A stretch of 64,000 nt of DNA, taken from Flavobacterium erciyesense (GTDB lineage: Bacteria; Bacteroidota; Bacteroidia; Flavobacteriales; Flavobacteriaceae). The notes under the pieces are model-generated. The model saw nothing but the letters and a program-made list of their open reading frames with translations. It searched no databases and was not told the DNA's origin. The position numbers were made by a program, and so were the translations under genes. Below, piece by piece: positions 26,915-36,974 of the stretch (the first letter of the stretch is position 1; every line of letters begins with the position of its first letter). The DNA is taken from positions 1-64,000 of the forward strand of contig NZ_JAGPXB010000002.1 of NCBI RefSeq assembly GCF_018069925.1. The letters run 5' to 3'.

Positions 26915-27616
26915 ATGTACGTTAACAACACCTCTATTAAACTTCCTCAAGATCCGAACACAGTCGTTTGGAAATACCTCGACTTATCTAAATTTCTGGA
27001 TTTATTGCTTTCGCAAAAGTTATTCATGTCGCGCTCTGATAAGTTTGAGGATCAATACGAAGGCACCTTTAGCGAACCTACTTTTGAGGAAATCAAAAAA
27101 TTATCTCAAGACAATCCTGATTTTTTAAATTACTACAAAAAGCATCGCGAAAAAGTAGCCATAAGCAGTTGGCATATTAATGAATACGAATCGTTTGCAA
27201 TGTGGCAAATATTCACGCAAAACACCGAAGGACTTGCCATTCAATCTACTTTGGGTCGTTTGCAAAAGGCGCTGCATTTAGAAAACGACCACAAGCAATT
27301 CATTGGTGAAGTAAACTATATCGATTACAAAAAAGAACACATTCCGTTTGATGATTCGTTTTTCCCGTTTTTGTTCAAAAGAAAAAGTTTTCAGTACGAG
27401 CGCGAAGTACGTATCATTACTGATATTGGCGAAAGTGAAAACAAATTAAACGAAGGACTTAAAATAAATGTTGAAGTTACTACTCTGATTGAAAAAATAT
27501 ACATTCACCCAAAATCTGAAAACTGGTACAAAAACCTAGTCATTCAATTAGTAAAACAACTAGGTTATGCTATTACCATTGAAAAATCGGATTTAGAAAG
27601 TGACATTTTGATTTAA
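26915..27616 (+). CDS. DUF2971 family protein
   Basis: A 233-residue cytosolic protein matching the DUF2971 pattern in order: KYLDLSKFLDLLLSQKLFMS, DKFEDQYEG (about 41-49), SSWHINEYESFAMW (about 87-100), GLAIQST and, near the C-terminus, KRKSFQYEREVRI. The family is widespread, often in accessory regions or near defence genes, and has no settled biochemical function. It is convergent with the lipoprotein gene, with only nine bases between the stops. Confidence 0.85.
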   Translation: MYVNNTSIKLPQDPNTVVWKYLDLSKFLDLLLSQKLFMSRSDKFEDQYEGTFSEPTFEEIKKLSQDNPDFLNYYKKHREKVAISSWHINEYESFAMWQIFTQNTEGLAIQSTLGRLQKALHLENDHKQFIGEVNYIDYKKEHIPFDDSFFPFLFKRKSFQYEREVRIITDIGESENKLNEGLKINVEVTTLIEKIYIHPKSENWYKNLVIQLVKQLGYAITIEKSDLESDILI

Positions 27617-27625
27617 ATTAAAAAA

Positions 27626-28348
27626 CTAAACTGGCTCGTAAGCAGTAATCTTCCACTCTTTGGCAGTCAAATCGATATAATAATAATGAACCAAATCATT
27701 TTTATCAAATTGACCGTTTTTATTGGTATCCTCAACCGTTCTAAAATACAACCGATTGCGCGAAGCCAGAAGTTTCCAATCTATTAATTCCTCAAAGTCA
27801 GGCGAAATTTTAGTAAAACGCTCCCCGCTGATTGTACTTAAATGCAAGGATTTAATGTCGCTAGTTTCTAATTTACCATCTTTATTGGTATCCATATCAA
27901 CCATAGTGTACACCATGATTTGATTTTTGGTTCTATCAGCAACCGTTTTTAAATACGTTGCTGTTTGTATCAAAACTGGTTTATCCGTTAATTTGGTTAT
28001 GGAGTCTGAATCGATTTTCTGGAATTTAATATTTTGTAAAAAACCTGTAATTTCATATTCGCCATAATTTGAAATCGTAAAACTCAAATCATTCACACTT
28101 GATGAGCCATAACGTGATTTTACGCCGCGATCACGAATACTCAAATCAGCAATAGGATGAATTAAATAATCAGTCCCTTCCATTTGCCAAGGTAAATCAG
28201 CTATTTCTATTTGGGTTGAGTCTGCCCTTACAACCGACTTTGCTTTATTAGCTGCATCGTAAGTTACTTTTGGTGTTGCTGCATCCTCTTTACAACTTGC
28301 TAAAAATAGCAATGCAATTCCTAAACAGGTGATCTGTATTTTTTTCAT
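27626..28348 (-). CDS. Lipoprotein with EF-hand-like calcium loops
   Basis: A 240-residue protein with a lipoprotein signal: basic MKKIQ, hydrophobic core, lipobox LASC with the lipidated Cys at 19. The C-terminal half has two EF-hand-like loops, DMDTNKDGKLETSD (about 145) and EDTNKNGQFDKND (about 208), with Asp/Asn at the expected ligand spacings. It is probably anchored in the outer membrane and may bind calcium. It lies downstream of the TonB receptor gene (107-base gap), perhaps as a partner. Confidence 0.8.
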   Translation of the reverse strand: MKKIQITCLGIALLFLASCKEDAATPKVTYDAANKAKSVVRADSTQIEIADLPWQMEGTDYLIHPIADLSIRDRGVKSRYGSSSVNDLSFTISNYGEYEITGFLQNIKFQKIDSDSITKLTDKPVLIQTATYLKTVADRTKNQIMVYTMVDMDTNKDGKLETSDIKSLHLSTISGERFTKISPDFEELIDWKLLASRNRLYFRTVEDTNKNGQFDKNDLVHYYYIDLTAKEWKITAYEPV

Positions 28349-28454
28349 GTGCTGATGGTATTAAAACTCAAATGTAATCATTTTTAAAAATAGCAAGTGC
28401 ATTCAATAGCGGATTTAACGATTAAATAGAATTCATTATTATGTCCATTGTCTC

Positions 28455-30923
28455 TTATAACTTCGCTGTCAACTTTATGTTAAAAACACGTGTAGTCATA
28501 TAATTTGGAATCCCGTATTGATTTTTAGAGTACACGTCTCTCACCCAAGTATTTGTGATAGCGTTTTGGTTATTAAAAAGATTAAAAATTTCTAATCCTA
28601 GAGCTAATTCTTTACAATCTTTAAATAAGCCTTTTACCTTTCCAGCATTGGTCTCATCTATAAAAACTTTAGAAAAACCAATATCTGCTCTGCGGTAGTC
28701 ATTCAATCTATTTTGGTACAAATAAGGATCCGCATACGAGGGTGAACCACCAGGTAATCCGGTATTGTACACCAAATTCAAATACAATTTCACACTCGGA
28801 ATATTGGGCATATAATCTTGAAAAAGCATCGCAAACTTTAAGCGTTGATCTGTTGGCCTTGCAATAAATCCACGGTCATTGCTATTTTCTTCGGTTTTTA
28901 GATATCCAAAACTAATCCACGATTCGGTTCCCGGTACAAACTCACCATTCAAACGCACATCTACACCTTGAGCGTAAGCCACTGCATTGTTGTTAGCTGC
29001 ATATCGAATTCGAACATTATCTATCGTATACGTATTCACATCTGTCAACGATTTATAATACAATTCAGAAACCATTTTAAAAGGTCTATTCCACATGCTA
29101 AAACTATAGTCATTAGCTAATACCAAATGAACTGATTGCTGTGCTTTCACATTAGGCTGTACCGCTCCATTTGCAGCTCTTAATTCTCTGTAAAAAGGTG
29201 GCTGATGATACAAACCACCCGAAAATCGAAAAACTACATCGGCATCCCAGTTGGGTTTGAGTGCTATTTGCGCTCTCGGACTCACAGTAAATTGTGATTT
29301 CCCCTCCGTTGCAGCACCTTGCACCTGCCATTGATGGGCACGCACTCCGGCATTGTACCAAACCGTATGTGCTCCGATATTCGATTTTAAGCTCCATTGT
29401 GCATAACCAGAAAAACGATTAATCGAGTTAAAATTTAAAGCACGAACTTCTTGAAAAGGAACCAAAGGTCCAGTATACGAAGTGTACGGTTGATCATTTT
29501 TGGGCAAATCAATTCTTGGTGGATTCAGAGAAAAACCAGCTGAATCAATCACTTCCCATTCAACAATACGATCTCGAATAGATTCGCGTGTATATTTTAC
29601 ACCCCATTCAATTTGGCTTTTTTTCCAATCTAAAAAACCTTTAATTTCTGTATTTACGATTAAAGCATCTAAATCATTTCGAGCATGATTCAACTGCGAA
29701 CCCACACCACGCGAAAAAGTAACCTCACCGAGTGTTTCAGAACCTATATTCGTATCTACTTCGCCTAAGCGATATTGTGCAAAAATATCAAAGTACTCCT
29801 GCTCTATCGTATGAAAAACCGATCCAATAAATTTTAAGGTAAAATTGTCCGAAACATTAAAAACTGATTTCATAGCACCAAAATAGGTATCGTATTTGTC
29901 TTTTTCTTGCCCTTCGTAAAACACCGTAAGCGCTATCGGATTGTCAATTGTTCCAAAATTGGTCTGACGTGTGAGTGGTTGGTAATTGTATTTATTTTGC
30001 GAAATAGTTCCTAAAAAACTCCATTGCCATTTTGCGGAAGCTTGGTAATTGATATTAGTTTGAATATCGGCAAACGAAGGCGTAAAATTGGTTTGCGTTT
30101 CTTGACTATTGACCAAAAGACTGTTGTTTCGGTATCGAAGACCTGTTACTGCCGACCATTTTTTATTTTTAGAAACAGCATCAAATGAAAGGCTTCCGCC
30201 AAGGAAACTCGCCTCCATACTTGCACCAAATGCCACTGGTTTGCGATACGTTATATCTAAAACAGAAGAAAGTTTGTCTCCAAATTTAGCTTGAAAACCA
30301 CCCGCCGAAAAATCAATATTTTGTACCAAATCTGAATTAATAAAACTCAATCCTTCTTGCTGTCCTGAGCGAATCAAGAATGGTCGGTAAACTTCGATTT
30401 CGTTTACGTACACTAAATTTTCATCGAAATTTCCACCACGAACAGAATATTGCGTACTTAATTCGTTGTTAGAATTCACTCCAGGCAACGATTTTAAAAT
30501 GTTTTCAACACCTGCATTCGCTCCAGGAATTTTTCGTAACATTTCGGGCTCTAAACTTGTAATTCCCTGCACTGCTTTTCTATTGTTAGCCTTAACTACT
30601 ACGGCAGTCATTTGCTCCTCACGATCATTCATTACTGGATTAAACTCCCGCTGGTCATTGGCTTCAAGAAAAAAAGTAACAGTAATTTTTTTTAAAGAAA
30701 CGTGTGTAAAAACCAAAGTCACATTTTGATTGGCAGGAACCTTCAGTTCGTAAAAACCATTGGAATTTGTAGCTGTACTTTTGTCTAAAAAACTGATATT
30801 TACATTAGGTACCACTTTTTGGTTGGCATTTAAAACAACACCTCTAATTCGGGCAGTTTGTGCCGCTATTGATGTAGTCAGCAAGACCAAAAACAGGACA
30901 ATTAGCTGTTTGATTGAGTTCAA
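28455..30923 (-). CDS. TonB-dependent outer-membrane receptor
   Basis: An 822-residue receptor: signal peptide ending near SIAAQ, then a carboxypeptidase-like regulatory domain (about 22-105, starting ARIRGVVLNAN), a plug domain (about 125-225 with NILKSLPGVN and YSVRGGNFDENLVYV), and a 22-strand barrel ending in Leu. No SusD partner follows, so it is not a classical SusCD pair. Substrate may be a siderophore, vitamin or peptide. It is 11 bases upstream-adjacent to the M23 peptidase gene on the same strand, so probably one transcript. Confidence 0.92.
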   Translation of the reverse strand: MNSIKQLIVLFLVLLTTSIAAQTARIRGVVLNANQKVVPNVNISFLDKSTATNSNGFYELKVPANQNVTLVFTHVSLKKITVTFFLEANDQREFNPVMNDREEQMTAVVVKANNRKAVQGITSLEPEMLRKIPGANAGVENILKSLPGVNSNNELSTQYSVRGGNFDENLVYVNEIEVYRPFLIRSGQQEGLSFINSDLVQNIDFSAGGFQAKFGDKLSSVLDITYRKPVAFGASMEASFLGGSLSFDAVSKNKKWSAVTGLRYRNNSLLVNSQETQTNFTPSFADIQTNINYQASAKWQWSFLGTISQNKYNYQPLTRQTNFGTIDNPIALTVFYEGQEKDKYDTYFGAMKSVFNVSDNFTLKFIGSVFHTIEQEYFDIFAQYRLGEVDTNIGSETLGEVTFSRGVGSQLNHARNDLDALIVNTEIKGFLDWKKSQIEWGVKYTRESIRDRIVEWEVIDSAGFSLNPPRIDLPKNDQPYTSYTGPLVPFQEVRALNFNSINRFSGYAQWSLKSNIGAHTVWYNAGVRAHQWQVQGAATEGKSQFTVSPRAQIALKPNWDADVVFRFSGGLYHQPPFYRELRAANGAVQPNVKAQQSVHLVLANDYSFSMWNRPFKMVSELYYKSLTDVNTYTIDNVRIRYAANNNAVAYAQGVDVRLNGEFVPGTESWISFGYLKTEENSNDRGFIARPTDQRLKFAMLFQDYMPNIPSVKLYLNLVYNTGLPGGSPSYADPYLYQNRLNDYRRADIGFSKVFIDETNAGKVKGLFKDCKELALGLEIFNLFNNQNAITNTWVRDVYSKNQYGIPNYMTTRVFNIKLTAKL

Positions 30924-30934
30924 ATGATATGCTT

Positions 30935-32632
30935 TTAAGGTTTAGAGTTTCTAAAAAAACGCGTTTCAAAGGTAGTTGAATTCCCCATATTATCCACCAC
31001 AACCACTTTTAATTCATTGGTACCATCAGCAACCAATCCTTCGGTGAAAAAATGGGTTATTTTGCGCGTTTTATTATCGTATTCAAACAAAACCCATTTC
31101 CCGTTAAGGTAACCGTTGTACGATTTAATGCCCGACAAATCATCAGCAATCGTGAGCTGTACTGATTTTTGTTGGCTGATCCATTTGCCTTCAATAGGGA
31201 TTGCTATACTAATTCGAGGCGCTACGGTATCTGAAACTAAAGCGTAAGTTCCTAATACTTTTACCTTAGTTTGAAAAATATCATCTTTACGATAAGTTGC
31301 ATTATAACTTATTTTTTTTCCATCGACACGACCAATAAACATTTTTTCGCGCTGTGCTGCCGTAAAAGTAGAATCCTTGATAGTTATTGTAAAATTGGAA
31401 TGTGCCGGCACAGTATCATCATGAACAGTAACCGTGTTGTTTTTTACCTTGAAATTCAAATTAAAATCATCGTAAAATGTACCTGCTGGAAAAAAAACCG
31501 AAGCATTTTCCATTTCAAAATTACTATCCTTGGCGGCTTTAACTCGATATGGACCGCTAACTTCCTCTTTAGCAATTCTAATAGATGTTAAATCGTATTG
31601 AATAGGAACGTTAATCATCTTTTTATTACCAAAAAAATCAGCTACCTCAATTCGATACAACAAAGAAAGGTTGGGCGAAACATTCAAGACTCCCTTGGTT
31701 TCATCTGTTTGAATAAAACGCAAATTGTATGGCGTTTTCATAAATAGTTTTTGAACTCGCTGCTGCGTTGTTTTGTACCTAGGATAATCGATCAAAGCAT
31801 TGATGTAACGCATATCTTCGAAAGAATAGGTGTTAAATTCATAGCCAAAATTAGGCTTTCCGTTCAAAAACGACTGTACTTTATATACTCCATTATTATT
31901 AAATGAAACGTCGTCGGTATCATTCGCAGTGATTCCAAAGCCAATTACACCATTTGCAATCACTTTATCAGCAAGATAAGAACCATCTTTTTGCAACGAA
32001 ACATTTAAAAGCAACTGGCGTTTAGAATAATTAACCGTTGTGCTCCCATCAAGAGGATAGACATATAAACTAGAGATTGTTGGTTTTTTAGTATCTTTCA
32101 GTAAAGAATCAAATCCGAACAAAAGCGGATTAATTACAAATTCGCTAGCGGTATCTCGAAATTCGAAATGTAAGTGCGGCCCTTCGGATGCTCCTGTGTT
32201 TCCTGATAAAGCAATTACATCACCCTTTTTTACAAGTACTTCATCAGGCTTAAAGAAAAGTTCAATTTCAAAAGATTGTTCCTTGTACTGCGCTTTGGTG
32301 ATAATATCCTGAATGGAACCTACTGCATTTTGCAAGTGTCCATACACAGAAGTATATCCATTCGGATGGTTGATATAAATGGTTTTTCCGTTTCCAAAAG
32401 TTGAAATTTTAATCCGTGATACATACCCATCTGCTACAGCATATACTTTCAAGCCCTCACGCTGCTGGGTTTTCATATCAAAACCTGCATGAAAATGATT
32501 GGGCCTCAATTCACCAAAATTACCTGATAACTGTAACGGAATGTCAAGTGGTGATCTAAAATAATCTTTTGGATAATCAGTTTGTGCCAAAAGAGAGCAC
32601 GAACACAAGAAAAAAACTAAAATAAATTTCAT
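30935..32632 (-). CDS. M23 family metallopeptidase, secreted
   Basis: A 565-residue exported protein: signal peptide with cleavage near LLAQ (residue 17), then a LytM/M23 peptidase domain. Zinc ligands are H48 and D52 in HAGFDM and the HLHFEF motif (about 152). The rest is a set of beta-rich repeats with no known catalytic motif. It is likely an endopeptidase acting on peptidoglycan cross-links or on a surface protein. Co-transcription with the TonB receptor gene is likely. Confidence 0.92.
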   Translation of the reverse strand: MKFILVFFLCSCSLLAQTDYPKDYFRSPLDIPLQLSGNFGELRPNHFHAGFDMKTQQREGLKVYAVADGYVSRIKISTFGNGKTIYINHPNGYTSVYGHLQNAVGSIQDIITKAQYKEQSFEIELFFKPDEVLVKKGDVIALSGNTGASEGPHLHFEFRDTASEFVINPLLFGFDSLLKDTKKPTISSLYVYPLDGSTTVNYSKRQLLLNVSLQKDGSYLADKVIANGVIGFGITANDTDDVSFNNNGVYKVQSFLNGKPNFGYEFNTYSFEDMRYINALIDYPRYKTTQQRVQKLFMKTPYNLRFIQTDETKGVLNVSPNLSLLYRIEVADFFGNKKMINVPIQYDLTSIRIAKEEVSGPYRVKAAKDSNFEMENASVFFPAGTFYDDFNLNFKVKNNTVTVHDDTVPAHSNFTITIKDSTFTAAQREKMFIGRVDGKKISYNATYRKDDIFQTKVKVLGTYALVSDTVAPRISIAIPIEGKWISQQKSVQLTIADDLSGIKSYNGYLNGKWVLFEYDNKTRKITHFFTEGLVADGTNELKVVVVDNMGNSTTFETRFFRNSKP

Positions 32633-32748
32633 AACGGCAATTTTTGCTAAGGTAAAAAAAACATTTTAAAACACTCATAACCTATAAAATCCTAAACTGT
32701 TGATGAAAAGACAGTTACTCAATTTTACTGAAAAATAAAAATAAAATA

Positions 32749-32778
32749 TTGGAAAATTAAAAAGGAATACTAACTTTG
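32749..32778 (+). promoter_or_regulatory. Promoter of the coiled-coil/zapA operon
   Basis: TTG (32749-32751), 19-base spacer, TAACTTTG (32771-32778): a full match to the Bacteroidota pattern, 28 bases before the ATG at 32807. Confidence 0.75.
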
Positions 32779-32806
32779 TATGATTATGTAATGAATTAAA
32801 TCTATA

Positions 32807-33097
32807 ATGAGTGTAATTGCAGAAATTATTGATATTCTTGAATATAAAGTTGAAAAACTTTTTGCTAAAACGAAAAGTTTAGAACAAAATAATCAGGAAT
32901 TAAAAAATGATTTAGTAAAAGCTGCTACTCTTATTGAAAATCAAGCGCAAGAAATTGAAACCTTGAAAAAACAATATGAAACACTCAAAATGGCGCATTC
33001 ATTATTAGGCAGTGACGAAAATAAAAGAGATACAAAGCTTAAAATAAATTCATTAATTCGAGAAATTGATTACTGTATAGCACAACTATCAGATTAA
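32807..33097 (+). CDS. Coiled-coil protein upstream of zapA
   Basis: A 96-residue protein, coiled-coil for most of its length (heptads from about residue 8 to 65, KVEKLFAKTKSLEQNNQELKN onward), with a conserved-looking tail LKINSLIREIDYCIAQL. Seven bases separate it from zapA, with which it shares a promoter. In size and architecture it resembles ZapB-type division factors, so a role as a ZapA partner at the division ring is a reasonable inference. Confidence 0.8.
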   Translation: MSVIAEIIDILEYKVEKLFAKTKSLEQNNQELKNDLVKAATLIENQAQEIETLKKQYETLKMAHSLLGSDENKRDTKLKINSLIREIDYCIAQLSD

Positions 33098-33104
33098 AGA
33101 AAAT

Positions 33105-33398
33105 ATGGACGAAAAGCTTAAAATAAAAATATCAATTGCAGACCGTGTATATCCACTAAATGTAGATATGGCGCAGGAAGAAGGCTTGAGAAGCGCCTCC
33201 AAAAAAATTGATGCTATGATTAAGCAATTTGAAGAAAATTATGCCGTGAGAGATAAGCAAGATGTTTTGGCCATGTGTGCCCTGCAATTTGCCTCACAAA
33301 CTGAACAAAAACAAATTGATAATGCCATTGATGGTGAAGCAACGATTGAGAGATTAAAAAAAATCAATGCTAAACTCGATCAATATCTCGACAAATAA
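33105..33398 (+). CDS. zapA: Cell division protein ZapA
   Basis: A 97-residue ZapA: N-terminal beta-hairpin domain (LKIKISIADRVYPLNV), the EEGLRSASKKIDAMIKQF helix, and a C-terminal coiled-coil. ZapA promotes FtsZ filament bundling at the division site. The gene is followed 22 bases later by the 6S-type RNA, an arrangement also known from proteobacteria. Confidence 0.93.
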   Translation: MDEKLKIKISIADRVYPLNVDMAQEEGLRSASKKIDAMIKQFEENYAVRDKQDVLAMCALQFASQTEQKQIDNAIDGEATIERLKKINAKLDQYLDK

Positions 33399-33420
33399 AC
33401 GTTCTTTACGAAAACTAAGA

Positions 33421-33587
33421 TACTGCCTACATTAGTTCTTATTTGGTAAACTCAACACTAACAATTTAGGATGAGCGAATCGTCACTACTATAGCATGCC
33501 ACGCTCCGGCGAGGAAACTTGAACAGTGAGTTAGCTCAAAACTTGTCTTTTCGAGTTTATACAATCCCACTAATGTAGGCTTTTTTT
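33421..33587 (+). ncRNA. ssrS: 6S RNA (6S-Flavo type)
   Basis: GCCTACATTAG (33425-33435) and CTAATGTAGGC (33570-33580) form a perfect 11-bp closing stem followed by a T tract. Inside are further pairing arms (AACTCAACACTA with TGAGTTAGCTCAAAA region, GTAAACTC with GAGTTTAT) around a large unpaired centre and a GC-rich apical part (CACGCTCCGGCGAGG). This long hairpin with a central bubble, lying next to zapA, fits 6S RNA, which binds RNA polymerase holoenzyme as a promoter mimic. Exact ends are estimated. Confidence 0.82.
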
Positions 33588-33607
33588 ATACATAAATTTT
33601 AATAAAC

Positions 33608-35173
33608 ATGGACAACATAATAACGATTATCACCTCAGGAATACTGGGAATTGCAGCAGGATTTGCTATTGCAAAATTAATTGAGAAAAGCAATATTTCT
33701 AATCTCATTAAGAACTCCAAAAAAGAAGCAGCATCGATTTTAAAGGATGCCAACTTAGAGGCTGAAAACATCAAGAAAGATAAAATTCTTCAAGCAAAAG
33801 AAAAATTCATTGAACTTAAAGCAGAGCATGAGCAAGTAATTTTGGCACGCGACAAAAAAGTAGCCGAAATTGAAAAAAGAGTTCGTGACAAAGAATCGCA
33901 AGTTTCAAACGAACTATCAAAAGCTAAAAAAGTAAATGACGAATTCGAGGCGAAATCTGCTGAATTCAAGTCTAAAATTGAAAATTTAGACAAAAAGCAA
34001 GCTGAAGTAGATCGATTACACAAAAGCCAGTTGCAACAATTGGAATTGATTTCTGGATTATCTGCCGAAGAAGCAAAAAATCAATTGGTAGAAGGATTAA
34101 AAGCAGAAGCCAAAAGCAAAGCAATGTCACACATTCAAGACACTATTGAAGAGGCAAAACTTACTGCACAACAAGAAGCAAAAAAGATCATCATCAACAC
34201 TATTCAACGTGTAGGAACTGAAGAAGCAGTTGAAAATTGCGTTTCCGTTTTCAACATTGAATCAGATGACGTAAAAGGTAGAATCATTGGTCGTGAAGGT
34301 AGAAATATCCGTGCGCTAGAGGCTGCAACAGGTGTAGAAATCATTGTAGATGATACTCCAGAGGCTATTATTCTTTCTTGCTTTGATCCAGTTCGAAGAG
34401 AAATTGCTCGTTTGGCATTGCACAAATTGGTAACAGATGGTAGAATTCACCCTGCTCGTATTGAAGAAGTAGTAGCAAAAACTACCAAACAAATTGATGA
34501 CGAAATCATTGAAGTTGGTAAGCGAACTGTAATTGACTTAGGAATTCACGGCTTACACCCAGAATTAATTAAAGTGGTAGGTAGAATGAAGTACCGTTCT
34601 TCATACGGACAAAACCTATTACAGCACTCACGTGAAGTTTCTAAACTATGTGGAATCATGGCTGCTGAATTAGGATTGAACGTAAAACTGGCCAAAAGAG
34701 CAGGTTTATTGCATGATATAGGAAAAGTACCAGATGCTGAAAGCGATTTGCCACACGCATTATTAGGAATGCAGTGGGCTGAAAAATACGGTGAAAAAGA
34801 AGAAGTTTGCAACGCCATTGGAGCGCATCACGATGAGATCGAAATGAAATCTTTATTGTCTCCAATTATTCAGGTTTGTGATGCTATATCAGGTGCAAGA
34901 CCAGGAGCAAGAAGACAAGTTTTAGATTCTTATATCCAGCGTTTGAAAGACCTTGAAGAAGTAGCTTACGGATTTAGTGGTGTAAAAAACGCATATGCTA
35001 TTCAAGCAGGTAGAGAATTACGTGTTATTGTAGAAAGCGAAAAAGTTTCCGATGATAATGCGGCTAGTTTATCATTCGACATTTCTCAAAAAATTCAAAC
35101 AGAAATGACTTATCCAGGACAAGTGAAAGTTACGGTAATCCGCGAAACTCGCGCCGTAAATATTGCCAAATAG
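33608..35173 (+). CDS. rny: Ribonuclease Y
   Basis: A 521-residue RNase Y: N-terminal membrane helix (about 3-24), long coiled-coil (about 30-200), KH domain with [20 protein letters not shown] (about 220), HD domain with metal ligands HSREV (about 340) and LLHDIGK (about 365), and the C-terminal family domain. It is the main mRNA-decay endonuclease in organisms lacking RNase E. It follows the 6S-type RNA and ends at its own terminator. Confidence 0.97.
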   Translation: MDNIITIITSGILGIAAGFAIAKLIEKSNISNLIKNSKKEAASILKDANLEAENIKKDKILQAKEKFIELKAEHEQVILARDKKVAEIEKRVRDKESQVSNELSKAKKVNDEFEAKSAEFKSKIENLDKKQAEVDRLHKSQLQQLELISGLSAEEAKNQLVEGLKAEAKSKAMSHIQDTIEEAKLTAQQEAKKIIINTIQRVGTEEAVENCVSVFNIESDDVKGRIIGREGRNIRALEAATGVEIIVDDTPEAIILSCFDPVRREIARLALHKLVTDGRIHPARIEEVVAKTTKQIDDEIIEVGKRTVIDLGIHGLHPELIKVVGRMKYRSSYGQNLLQHSREVSKLCGIMAAELGLNVKLAKRAGLLHDIGKVPDAESDLPHALLGMQWAEKYGEKEEVCNAIGAHHDEIEMKSLLSPIIQVCDAISGARPGARRQVLDSYIQRLKDLEEVAYGFSGVKNAYAIQAGRELRVIVESEKVSDDNAASLSFDISQKIQTEMTYPGQVKVTVIRETRAVNIAK

Positions 35174-35194
35174 ATAATGTCATATAATGATATA

Positions 35195-35227
35195 AAAAAA
35201 GCTTCCAGTAACGGAAGCTTTTTTTAT
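35195..35227 (+). terminator. Terminator of rny
   Basis: AAAGCTTCC and GGAAGCTTT pair across AGTAAC, with seven T's following, about 25 bases after the rny stop. Confidence 0.88.
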
Positions 35228-35288
35228 ATGTATCAATTTGGGATTTGATTAGAGGAAGCTATGATAGCATCGCTTTACCAAATTAGCT

Positions 35289-36803
35289 TTAGCTAAAAAA
35301 ATGAATTTTGAACGTAGACCCAACACCTTCTTCACTTACTACAGAAACAGTACCTTTCATGGATTCAATTTGATTTTTGGTTATATACAAACCTAAACCA
35401 CGAGCATCTGCATGCTGATGAAAAGTTTTATACAATCCAAACAATGATGCTCCATATTTCATTAGATTAATTCCTAGCCCATTGTCTGAAATTGACAATA
35501 CTTTTTGGTTGTTTTCAATTTCTAATTTATAAGTAATTTCTAAAGGTCGTTTCGGATCAGCATATTTGATTGCGTTTGTAGTAAAGTTGAGTAATACACT
35601 TTCTAAATAAGCAGGATTAAAATCTACCTCCACATTCTCAGGTACTAGATTGTGAATTTGAAATGGAATTTGGGCTTGAGCCGAATGAACAAGATCTAAG
35701 GTTTTTTCTAAATATTTTTTTAAATTGAGAGCACTAACAGGGATATTGGTATTATTTTGTATGGACACCAATTGCACTAAATTTCGGATCGTTTCGTTGA
35801 GATCGTTTGAAACTGTTCGTAAATACGGAAGCATTTCGTGAATAGTGCTTTCTTCAGAATCGGCATCAATCAAATCTAAGATAGATTTAATATTGCCTGC
35901 CTGTGTGTTCAAATTATGCGAAACAATATGGGAAAAATTCAAAAGTCTACTATTTTGCTTTTGTACCAAGTCAATAGCCTGCTCTAGTTCTAATTCTTTT
36001 TCTTTTTGCGAAGAGATATCGGTATGGGTACCAATTACTCGTAAAGGTTTTCCATATAAATCGCGTTCGATAACTTTCCCACGATCTAAAATCCATTTGT
36101 ATTTTCCTTGACTAGTAAGAACGCGATGGTGATTTTCGTAAAAGGGCGTACGATCATCAAAATGATCTTGGATATCTGAAAAATAGCGATTTAAATCATC
36201 TGGATGCACGATTTTGTCCCAACGTTTTGGGGAATCAAAAACATCTGCAACATCTTCATTTAAGATCTTCATGGATTGTGCAGAATAAAATACTTCATCA
36301 GTGGCAACATTCCAATCCCAAACGCCAGCAGTAGATGCCTCAAGGGCAAATTTAAAACGTTCCTCACTTACTTTTAATCGATTCTCATTGTCTTTTAGTG
36401 TTGTACAATCAGAAATACGACCATAAAAAGCAATACTACCATCAGGGTACAACTCTGGTTTTGCAGCAATTTTTAACCATCGCAACCCTTTCAGAGGCAA
36501 CTGAACTCTAAACTCAAATTCCCAACTAGTTAAATTTCGTTTTGCTTGTAGCAAAGATTCAAAAAAGGGAACACGATCTGCCTCAACAATGCGTTCATAA
36601 ATTAATGTTTTGTCACTATCTAAGAAATGTGTAGCCGACAGTTCGAAAAAATTATTAGCCGACCTACTTACCAAAGGGAAGAGGTAGGTATTATCAGGAG
36701 CAATTACAAATTCAAAAATTAAATCAGGAATTTCATTAAATAATTTATTGTAAAAATCATTTACCTCTTGATAAGATTCATTTTGGAAAAAATCAAAAAC
36801 CAT
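35289..36803 (-). CDS. PAS-domain sensor histidine kinase
   Basis: A 504-residue cytosolic kinase with at least two PAS domains (about 20-135 and 145-275, the second with the PAS-associated tail RVIGTHTDISSQKEKE). The phosphoacceptor region SHIVSHNLNT has His near 295. The ATPase domain has N box NFTTNAIKYAD, G1 ISDNGLGIN and G2 ARGLGLYITK. No membrane segments and no adjacent response regulator. Input is probably a small ligand or redox signal (inference). Confidence 0.9.
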   Translation of the reverse strand: MVFDFFQNESYQEVNDFYNKLFNEIPDLIFEFVIAPDNTYLFPLVSRSANNFFELSATHFLDSDKTLIYERIVEADRVPFFESLLQAKRNLTSWEFEFRVQLPLKGLRWLKIAAKPELYPDGSIAFYGRISDCTTLKDNENRLKVSEERFKFALEASTAGVWDWNVATDEVFYSAQSMKILNEDVADVFDSPKRWDKIVHPDDLNRYFSDIQDHFDDRTPFYENHHRVLTSQGKYKWILDRGKVIERDLYGKPLRVIGTHTDISSQKEKELELEQAIDLVQKQNSRLLNFSHIVSHNLNTQAGNIKSILDLIDADSEESTIHEMLPYLRTVSNDLNETIRNLVQLVSIQNNTNIPVSALNLKKYLEKTLDLVHSAQAQIPFQIHNLVPENVEVDFNPAYLESVLLNFTTNAIKYADPKRPLEITYKLEIENNQKVLSISDNGLGINLMKYGASLFGLYKTFHQHADARGLGLYITKNQIESMKGTVSVVSEEGVGSTFKIHFFS

Positions 36804-36974
36804 ATGCTCGTATTAATTATTCGAACTTTATTTCATTAATAAGTCGACAATTTATAAAATAAAAGATGAAGAAAATGGGATTAAGTCTATTTTTTTGAAG
36901 ATTAAAACAAAAACAATAGCAACTATAAACTTTTTCTTTCTTTAGAAGTAATTAAAAAAGATCGTTTATCTTAT

